From assembly GCA_020346605.1 (NCBI GenBank), contig CP070784.1, positions 646,555 through 708,630 of the forward strand: a DNA stretch of 62,076 bases, read 5' to 3'. The position numbers and the translations under genes are program-made. A model generated the notes under the pieces. It did no database searches, was not told the origin of the DNA, and was given only the letters and a program-made list of their open reading frames with translations. Source of the stretch: Candidatus Bathyarchaeota archaeon (GTDB lineage Archaea > Thermoproteota > Bathyarchaeia > TCS64). Positions 52,666-59,393 of the stretch are shown here, piece by piece (positions within the stretch are counted from its first letter, which is position 1; every line of letters starts with the position of its first letter).

Positions 52666-53736
52666 CTATTCCCCTGTCCAGCGCCAACGGAGCCCTGCCC
52701 TGGGACTGTCATCGGGCACGAGCTCCTTTCCCCTCTCAAGCTCCTTTATCACGTGGATGGCAGTGAAGTAGTCCCATCTCAGCTTCTCCATGACGTCCGA
52801 GATCGTGACCTCGTTGACACCCATTTTTTCCCTCAACGCCGACACCAGATGCCCAGTGTCGGGCTGCACGATCTTGAGCACCTGCCGCCCGTCGCGGTCC
52901 TTCACGCCCCCAATCCAGCCCCGCTCCAGGAGTTCGGCGAAGCAGAACAATACGTCCTTGAAGCCGACGTCGAGGAACAGGGAGACGCTGCTGAATCCAT
53001 CGTAGAACTCGTCGAGGGATGTGCTCGACTCCGATGCTCGGACCTCCTCCACGGCGGCGTGGTCTAAAAGCGCCAGCTCCTTCAGGTACAGCAGTCTTTC
53101 GCCGTTCCTGATCTCCCTCATCAGAGCCAGCTGGGACCCTGCGTCGAGATCGCCAAGCTCGGAGCCATTGAGCGCTCCGTGCTCCTTCAGGCCTCCTGAT
53201 AGGAGTGTGACCGGAGTCCTGAACTTCATGAGACGCTCAAGGTCGGAAACGACGAGACCAAGCGTCTCTACATGCTTGGCGGACATATCAAAATCTAGCT
53301 CCTCGACCGCCAGCGATATCCTTGAGGAGAACAGACCCACATCGGATAGGCGAGAGATCAGCACGAAGTCAAACTCGGGCAGAACGTTGTACAGTTGACC
53401 CTGAAGGTCTGCCTTGACAGGGTTCGTGAATCGAAAAGACGACTCTGAGGACATAAACCGCACCGATTGAGAATCTAAGTCCTTTGCGACTTTCTCAACG
53501 TCGTCTTTCATGCTTCCACTGGACGGTATCGAAAGGTTCTCGGCGACTCGGAGCTGGCTCATGATGCTCTTGGAGAGGCTCTCCAGCACCCTCCTAAACT
53601 GGGAGTCGTACTCCAAGAGCTCGTCAGGGGTTCTTGTGGCGAACATCTGAACGAGCTGGAAGAGCTCGCCCATGCCGGCGTCGTCCACCATGCCCCTGAT
53701 GGTCTTGGCGACCTGGAGAAGCCTTTCCGGCCACAA
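52666..53736 (-). CDS. Unknown protein with C-terminal winged-helix segment
   Basis: This 356-residue protein is not recognised. It is mostly helical and charged, with hydrophobic patterns typical of a soluble protein. The final about 80 residues (VSALREKMGVNEVTISDVMEKLRWDYFTAIHVIKELERG) look like a winged helix. It starts 9 bp upstream of the DNA methyltransferase gene, so they form an operon. It could be a specificity, regulatory or restriction partner, but no nuclease motif is seen. The alternative is a stand-alone regulator. Confidence 0.6.
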   Translation of the reverse strand: MWPERLLQVAKTIRGMVDDAGMGELFQLVQMFATRTPDELLEYDSQFRRVLESLSKSIMSQLRVAENLSIPSSGSMKDDVEKVAKDLDSQSVRFMSSESSFRFTNPVKADLQGQLYNVLPEFDFVLISRLSDVGLFSSRISLAVEELDFDMSAKHVETLGLVVSDLERLMKFRTPVTLLSGGLKEHGALNGSELGDLDAGSQLALMREIRNGERLLYLKELALLDHAAVEEVRASESSTSLDEFYDGFSSVSLFLDVGFKDVLFCFAELLERGWIGGVKDRDGRQVLKIVQPDTGHLVSALREKMGVNEVTISDVMEKLRWDYFTAIHVIKELERGKELVPDDSPRAGLRWRWTGE

Positions 53737-53780
53737 CTGAGAGCCCTAATCCCATATCGCCCCACATCTAATGAAGCTTT

Positions 53781-54155
53781 TCAGTCGAAGACCTGAAGGC
53801 CCAGGGGCTCCCCATGGGCGTTGTACGCCGCCACGTCACCTCTCCCATAGGGATACGCAACGATGAGCATCACCCTGGAGTAGAAGTTGATCAAATCGGC
53901 GGCCGAGGGCCTCGAAGAGCCTGAGGGATGGGAGTGGGCTGTGCCGACGATGGTGAAGTCGATTGGGAGCATGTGGGCGGGGAACTGGGCGAAGCTCATC
54001 CCCCCCGTGGCGTAGGGAGGGAGGAGGAACTCCGTTATCTCGATCTCGTCGTCCTCCCTCTTCCCTCGCAACAGTGCGATGGCCTCCCTGGGATGCCTGT
54101 CGGCCGCGAAGGAGAGCATCGACTCCAGGAGCTCACCTGATATGGATACATTCAT
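53781..54155 (-). CDS. JAMM/MPN+ metalloprotease-like protein
   Basis: The frame extends to 54239; Met at 54155 (MNVSISGELLESM) is the likely start, giving 124 residues. It has the JAMM pattern: an early Glu in HPREAIALLRG, then HSHPSGSSRPSAADL with both His, the Ser and the Asp. Archaeal members cleave ubiquitin-like SAMP proteins or act in related sulfur chemistry. No SAMP gene is seen here. It shares a promoter with the divergent HAD gene. Confidence 0.85.
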   Translation of the reverse strand: MNVSISGELLESMLSFAADRHPREAIALLRGKREDDEIEITEFLLPPYATGGMSFAQFPAHMLPIDFTIVGTAHSHPSGSSRPSAADLINFYSRVMLIVAYPYGRGDVAAYNAHGEPLGLQVFD

Positions 54156-54219
54156 AGCCGGGGCTCTGCAGAGCACTATCCCGCAGTATAAATAAAGTCG
54201 ATGCCCCAGACGATATCCC
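54156..54219. promoter_or_regulatory. Shared TATA box, JAMM and HAD genes
   Basis: TATAAATA at 54187-54194 reads TATTTATA on the other strand. It lies about 30 bp before ATG 54220 (plus) and about 35 bp before ATG 54155 (minus). Both genes lack ribosome sites here, consistent with leaderless or short-leader transcripts from one symmetrical element. Confidence 0.45.
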
Positions 54220-54915
54220 ATGATCACCACCGCACTCATCGACTACGACGGCACACTCCACGACTATGACGCCGTCCTGACGAGGAACCTCGAGGGTATC
54301 CTTGGCCTGAGAGGGGAGGAGCTTTACCACATCTACGTTTACGACGTCCACCGGACCATAGTACACGTCCGGCACCTCGACAGGCACGACGACACGATGT
54401 TCCACTGCAAGCTCATCTTCGAGCACTTAGGGAGACCATTCGACCCCGAGGTGGCGGAGCTCATAGTCCGGAAGTTCGACGAGGCCGCGGAGAGGGCGAG
54501 GGAGGACCCCATCTACTTCCCCGAGGCTATACGGGTGCTGGACGACATCAAGGACATGGGCATCAAGATGTGCCTCTCCACGGGGAGAGATGCCGAGGAG
54601 AAATCCGAGAGCCTCAAAAGGGTCACCGGGTCGAGCCACTTCACACACGTCTTCAGCGAGACAGCCCTGGCTGTCCTGAAGACGGAGCCCGAGTACTACG
54701 TGAGGGCTCTCGACATCGCCGGTTCGGAGCCAAAGGAGACAGTTAGCATCGGGGACACGCCACTCAGCGACATCCGCCCCGCAAAGATGGTGGGCATAAA
54801 CACCATCTGGCTAAACAGAAGGGGGGAGCCTGTACCCGATGCTGACGACCAGACCGCCGACTATGAAGTGGAAGACCTCAAACAGGTGGTCCAGCTGATA
54901 TGCGATGGTCTCTAA
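54220..54915 (+). CDS. HAD-superfamily phosphatase
   Basis: This 231-residue protein has HAD motif I DYDGTL (Asp8 and Asp10), motif II in CLSTGRD, the Lys in LAVLKTEPEYY, and motif IV GDTPLSDIRPAKMVG. The cap (about 15-100) is helical. It removes phosphate from a small molecule; which one is not clear. The organism's divergent JAMM gene gives no direct hint. Confidence 0.87.
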   Translation: MITTALIDYDGTLHDYDAVLTRNLEGILGLRGEELYHIYVYDVHRTIVHVRHLDRHDDTMFHCKLIFEHLGRPFDPEVAELIVRKFDEAAERAREDPIYFPEAIRVLDDIKDMGIKMCLSTGRDAEEKSESLKRVTGSSHFTHVFSETALAVLKTEPEYYVRALDIAGSEPKETVSIGDTPLSDIRPAKMVGINTIWLNRRGEPVPDADDQTADYEVEDLKQVVQLICDGL

Positions 54916-55006
54916 AGTCTGATTGCCGAAAAATCACCAAATAACACGAATAAAGCTTACAGAGCGCCCGTTATTGAAGAACAGCGATCTGTGATACTCC
55001 GGAGAT

Positions 55007-55189
55007 CTAATGGAGGCGCTTGGACCGGTTGAGATCCTTGGTGCTCCAGGAGTAACGCCTGAGCTTCGCGGAAGCGCCGTACCCGCAGGCGGAGCACGCC
55101 TTCTGCCTTATGTGGTACGCCCTGCGCCCGCATCGTCTGCACCTGATGTGAACAGTCTTACCCCTGTGAAGGGCATGTTTCGTAGGCAT
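55007..55189 (-). CDS. rpl37e: Ribosomal protein eL37
   Basis: This 60-residue basic protein has the eL37 zinc finger: [24 protein letters not shown]. It belongs to the 50S subunit near 5.8S-like helices. It follows the LSm gene by 23 bp on the same strand, the usual archaeal gene pair. Length is typical. Confidence 0.95.
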   Translation of the reverse strand: MPTKHALHRGKTVHIRCRRCGRRAYHIRQKACSACGYGASAKLRRYSWSTKDLNRSKRLH

Positions 55190-55212
55190 CTAGATTGGAC
55201 TCCTTCCGGCGA

Positions 55213-55437
55213 TCAGGGAGGCGGGGAGATCATTATGACGTTGTCCCCCCGCAGAACGATGGTGCCGATGAGCACCGTGTTCTCGGTGTTGGTAATGTCC
55301 TCCGCGTCCTTCAGAACCAGGTTAACGTGCTGGTCGTAGCCCTCGAGCAACCCGCGAAGGGTCTTGCCCCCCCGGAGCTTGATGAGCACCGTCTTGCCGA
55401 TACTCCTCTCGAGGACCCGCTCGATCATCTCAGCCAA
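55213..55437 (-). CDS. Sm-like archaeal protein (LSm)
   Basis: This 74-residue protein has the Sm1 motif (VLIKLRGGKTLRGLLEGYDQHVNLVLKDAED) and the Sm2 motif (VLIGTIVLRGDNVIMI). LSm proteins form a ring that binds U-rich RNA. Together with eL37 it forms a standard archaeal operon. No promoter was pinned down; TTTAAAAGG about 70-75 bp upstream is a candidate. Confidence 0.94.
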   Translation of the reverse strand: MAEMIERVLERSIGKTVLIKLRGGKTLRGLLEGYDQHVNLVLKDAEDITNTENTVLIGTIVLRGDNVIMISPPP

Positions 55438-56055
55438 TTTGGATCACTTTTTGACATTCGGCACATTTTTCCTGCCGAGCAGTATCGAATAAAGGTATTG
55501 CCCTTTTAAAGCTATTGGTATTCGCTTCAGAAGGGCGAAAATAATACAATTTTGATTATAAAATAAATATAAAATAACCATTCCAAGAGAGTTATTACAG
55601 AATATCTCAGTATCATTGGCAAATCATCGATAATTAATTAGCGATTTCCTTTACAAGGGCACGTAACTCTAGTGATACGGCGTGCTTGCAGATAACGAAG
55701 ATAATCCTATCTTCAAGGAAAAGGGGCATAAAATATCCTCTGTAAGAGCATTATCCAACACAATGATGCATTCCTGATCCCTCCTATCTCAGGAAGCCAT
55801 GAACCCATACACCTGAAAACAACCCGGGAGACCTTGAACCCATCCCAACAGGCAGGGAACACAACCAGAATGCACCAAAACAAAGCACACCTCAAAAGGT
55901 TTATTAATCAGTGCTCACCAATGTGTTTAGCCTCAAAAGGGGTTTAGACGGCTTCTTAGTCGGATGAAAACCGCCCGAAGAGGGGGAATTGAGTTAGATC
56001 GAATGATTCAAAACCCCACGTTAGGGTCATCACATTCATTTAGGTTTGAGTCAAG
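55438..56055. promoter_or_regulatory. Long AT-rich region and rpoB leader
   Basis: The 618-bp gap has no supported large gene. CCTCAAAAGG occurs at 55890-55899 and 55931-55940, 41 bp apart. The first overlaps a BRE/TATA-like GGTTTATTAATC (about 55898-55909), so transcription may begin near 55930 and give a leader of about 125 nt. ATG 55964 opens a 31-residue ORF (MKTARRGGIELD...) whose TGA overlaps the rpoB GTG. The rest (55550-55700) is AT-rich. No tRNA or rpoH gene was found here. Confidence 0.45.
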
Positions 56056-59000
56056 GTGAGTAGTTTGTTAGTCTCGGAACAGGACTATTGGGAGGTATTG
56101 AAGACCTTTTTCGACGAAGAAGGTCTTGTAAAGCAGCATCTGGACAGCTACAACGACTTTGTCCAGAACACGCTCCAGCAGATCATCGACGAGATCCAGG
56201 GAATCCAGATCCAAGTGCCCGATCACACTTATGATATAAAATTCGGCACCATCGAGGTCGCCGAGCCCCGTGTGGTCGAGGTGGACGGCACCGTCCGCAG
56301 CGTCTATCCTAGGGAGACCCGCATTAGGAACCTCACTTATGCGGCCCCCCTGTACCTAGACATCATCCTGAACGACGAGGGCAGGGAAACACTCGAGTGC
56401 GTCAACATCGGGAACATCCCCATCATGGTTAAGTCCGATCTTTGCCTGCTGTCAAAGCATGCAGCCGAAGATCTGGTACGCATCGGCGAGGACCCGAACG
56501 AGGTCGGAGGTTACTTCATCGTCAACGGGTCTGAGAGGGTGATCGTCTCCCTCGAGGACTTGGCGCCCAACAGGGTCCTGATCGAGACGGACAACAGGGG
56601 ATCCAAACCCGTCTACAGGGGGAAGGTGTTCTCGACTACAGTCGGCTTCAGGGCTCGCATCGAGATGGCGCTCAAGTCGAAGGGGGAGATGGTCATCTCC
56701 ATCCCCGGCGTCCCCGTCCCCGTGCCCTTCGTGGTCCTCATGAGGGCTCTGGGCGTCGACACAGACAAGGAGGTAGCCGAGATGGTCTCCCTCGACGCCG
56801 AGATCCTCAACGAGCTGGAGACCTCCTTCAGGGAGGCCTCGAACATCGACACCCTGGAGGACGCAGTCCTCTACATCGGCAACAGAGTCGCCTTCGGCCA
56901 GGTCAAGGAGTTCAGAATCAAGAGAGCCGAGACCATAATAGACAGGAACCTACTGCCCCACATAGGGAGGACCGAGGACGAACGCCTCGACAAGGCCATA
57001 TTCCTCGGGGAGATGGCGTCGAGAATAATCGAACTCAAACTAGGGAGGCGTGGAGAGGACGACAAGGACCACCTCAAGAACAAGCGGATCAAGCTGGCGG
57101 GGCCCCTGCTCGCCGAGCTCTTCAGGAGCGCCTTCTGGAGCCTCTACAGGGACATGCGCTACCAGTTCCGGAGGATGAGCACGAGGAGGAAGGGCGTGCT
57201 GATCTCCGCCTCCGTCCGCCCCGGCATCATCAGCAGCAGGATACAGCACGCCCTCGCCACCGGCAACTGGAGGCGGGGCAGGGTCGGGATGACCCAGTTG
57301 CTGGACAGGACAAACACACTCTCAACATTGAGCCACCTAAGGCGGCTCCAGTCCCCTCTGAGCAGGAGCCAGCCCAACTTCGAGGCCAGGGACCTGCACT
57401 CCACCCACTGGGGCAGGCTCTGCCCCAACGAGACCCCCGAGGGAGCCAACTGTGGCTTGGTCAAGAATCTCGCACTGATGGCCAGTGTCTCCGTAGGCAC
57501 CGAAGCCGAGAAAGTGAAGCGCACCCTACTCTACCTGGGTGTTTACGAGGCCAAGATAGCCGACGAGCAGATGAGGCACAACGGAGCAAAGATCTTCGTC
57601 GAGGGATACCTCCTGGGCTACACCACGAGCCCCTACGAGCTCGTGGAGACGGTCAGGGAGATGCGGCGGAGGGGAGAGCTCAGCGGCGAGGTGAACATCG
57701 GATACTACTCAGAGCACAACGAGATCTACGTCAACTGCGACGAGGGGCGGATCCGTAGGCCCCTCATCCTGATCAGGGAGGGCAAGCCCCTCCTGAAGGC
57801 GCGGCACATCCGTAATCTCCAGGGGGGGCGGTGGCAATGGAGCGACCTTGTCAGGGAGGGGATCATCGAGTACTTGGACGCGGAGGAGGAGGAGAACGCC
57901 TACATAGCCGTCAACCAAGACAACGTCACCGAGGACAGCACACACTTAGAAATCTGCATCTACTCCATACTTGGCGTTACCGCGTCCATCATACCATTCC
58001 CGGAGCACAACCAGTCGCCGAGGAACACATACCAGGCGGCCATGGCGAAGCAGGCCCCAGGCATCTACGCCCTCAACTACAGGGACAGGACCGACACGAG
58101 GGCCCACCTGCTCCATTACCCGCAGAAGCCACTAGCCCAGACGAAGCCCATGGAGATAATGGGGTTCAACGAGCGTCCAGCCGGCCAGAACTACATCGTG
58201 GCTGTCCTCAGCTCCAACGGGTACAACATGGAGGACGCCATAATATTCAACAAGTCGAGCATCGAGAGGGGGCTCGGTCACTCCAGCTTCTTCCGGATCT
58301 ACAAGGGGGAGTGCAAGCAGTACCTCGGCGGCGCCAAGGACAGGCTGGTTATCCCTGAAGCTGGGATAAGGGGTTACCACGGAGCCGAGGCCTACAGGAT
58401 GCTCGAGGAGGACGGCCTCATCTCGACGGAGGCCGAGGTCCGGGGAGGGGACATCCTCGTCGGGCGCACGAGCCCACCCAGGTTCCTAGAGGAGTACAGG
58501 GGCTTCGAGGTCAGGGGCCCGCAGCTGAGGGACACATCCATCGGCGTCAGGCCCACCGAGGAGGGGGTCGTTGACTCCATATTCATCACCAAGAGCATAG
58601 AGGGATCCCATTTGGTCAAGGTTAAGGTGCGGGGTCACAGGGTCCCCGAGCTCGGAGACAAGTTCGTCTCGCGCCACGGCCAGAAGGGGGTCATCGGCAT
58701 GGTGATCCCGCAGCAGGACATGCCCTTCAGCGCCCACGGAACGGTCCCGGACATCATCATCAACCCCCACGCGTTCCCGTCTAGGATGACCGTGGGGCAG
58801 TTCCTCGAATCTCTGGCGGGCAAGGTCGGCGCCCTCAGGGGCGAGATGGTGGATGGCACACCGTTCGTCAACGAGTCGCAGGAAGCCCTCTCCGAGATGC
58901 TCAGGAGGCTGGGGTACCAGCCAAGCGGCAGGGAACTCATGTACGACGGACTGAGCGGCAGGATGTTCGAGGCCCAGATCTTCGTGGGAGTCACCTTCTA

Positions 59001-59391
59001 CCAGAAGCTCCACCACATGGTCGTTGACAAGATACACGCCAGGGCGCGCGGCCAGGTCCAGATGCTGACGAGGCAGCCCACCGAGGGTCGGGCAAGGGGG
59101 GGCGGCCTCAGGTTCGGGGAGATGGAGCGGGACTGCCTGGTGGGCCACGGCGCGGCGATGCTGCTAAAGGACAGGCTCCTGGAGGAGTCCGACGTCTATA
59201 CAATCTACGTCTGCGAGAAGTGTGGTAAGCTCGCTTTCTACGACATCCGCCAGCGCAAGTACGTCTGCCCGCTCTGCGAGAGCAAGGGCGACGTCGAGCC
59301 CGTCACCGTGTCTTACGCGTTCAAGCTGCTTCTGCAGGAGCTCCAGAGCCTCTGCATCTCACCGACCCTGGAGCTGGCCAAGGAGGTCTAG
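56056..59391 (+). CDS. rpoB: DNA-directed RNA polymerase subunit B (unsplit)
   Basis: This 1111-residue protein is the complete second-largest subunit, equivalent to bacterial beta and eukaryotic Rpb2, in one chain. It has GLVKQHLDSYNDFVQNTL at its start, GGYFIVNGSERVIVSLEDLAPNR, SRSQPNFEARDLHSTHWG, RLCPNETPEGANCGLVKNL, and a C-terminal zinc finger with cysteines at about 1053, 1056, 1071 and 1074. Many euryarchaea split this gene, so the fused form supports a TACK placement. The start is GTG, overlapping a leader ORF stop. Confidence 0.97.
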   Translation: MSSLLVSEQDYWEVLKTFFDEEGLVKQHLDSYNDFVQNTLQQIIDEIQGIQIQVPDHTYDIKFGTIEVAEPRVVEVDGTVRSVYPRETRIRNLTYAAPLYLDIILNDEGRETLECVNIGNIPIMVKSDLCLLSKHAAEDLVRIGEDPNEVGGYFIVNGSERVIVSLEDLAPNRVLIETDNRGSKPVYRGKVFSTTVGFRARIEMALKSKGEMVISIPGVPVPVPFVVLMRALGVDTDKEVAEMVSLDAEILNELETSFREASNIDTLEDAVLYIGNRVAFGQVKEFRIKRAETIIDRNLLPHIGRTEDERLDKAIFLGEMASRIIELKLGRRGEDDKDHLKNKRIKLAGPLLAELFRSAFWSLYRDMRYQFRRMSTRRKGVLISASVRPGIISSRIQHALATGNWRRGRVGMTQLLDRTNTLSTLSHLRRLQSPLSRSQPNFEARDLHSTHWGRLCPNETPEGANCGLVKNLALMASVSVGTEAEKVKRTLLYLGVYEAKIADEQMRHNGAKIFVEGYLLGYTTSPYELVETVREMRRRGELSGEVNIGYYSEHNEIYVNCDEGRIRRPLILIREGKPLLKARHIRNLQGGRWQWSDLVREGIIEYLDAEEEENAYIAVNQDNVTEDSTHLEICIYSILGVTASIIPFPEHNQSPRNTYQAAMAKQAPGIYALNYRDRTDTRAHLLHYPQKPLAQTKPMEIMGFNERPAGQNYIVAVLSSNGYNMEDAIIFNKSSIERGLGHSSFFRIYKGECKQYLGGAKDRLVIPEAGIRGYHGAEAYRMLEEDGLISTEAEVRGGDILVGRTSPPRFLEEYRGFEVRGPQLRDTSIGVRPTEEGVVDSIFITKSIEGSHLVKVKVRGHRVPELGDKFVSRHGQKGVIGMVIPQQDMPFSAHGTVPDIIINPHAFPSRMTVGQFLESLAGKVGALRGEMVDGTPFVNESQEALSEMLRRLGYQPSGRELMYDGLSGRMFEAQIFVGVTFYQKLHHMVVDKIHARARGQVQMLTRQPTEGRARGGGLRFGEMERDCLVGHGAAMLLKDRLLEESDVYTIYVCEKCGKLAFYDIRQRKYVCPLCESKGDVEPVTVSYAFKLLLQELQSLCISPTLELAKEV

Positions 59392-59393
59392 AG

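Noticed and set aside
55713..55895. 60-residue hydrophobic minus-strand ORF in the rpoB leader region
   Set aside because: AT-rich codons unlike real neighbours, rich in Cys and Trp without a family match, no promoter.
55950..56055. tRNA-like GATTCAAAACCCC in the rpoB leader
   Set aside because: No acceptor stem, anticodon loop or D-arm fits around it.
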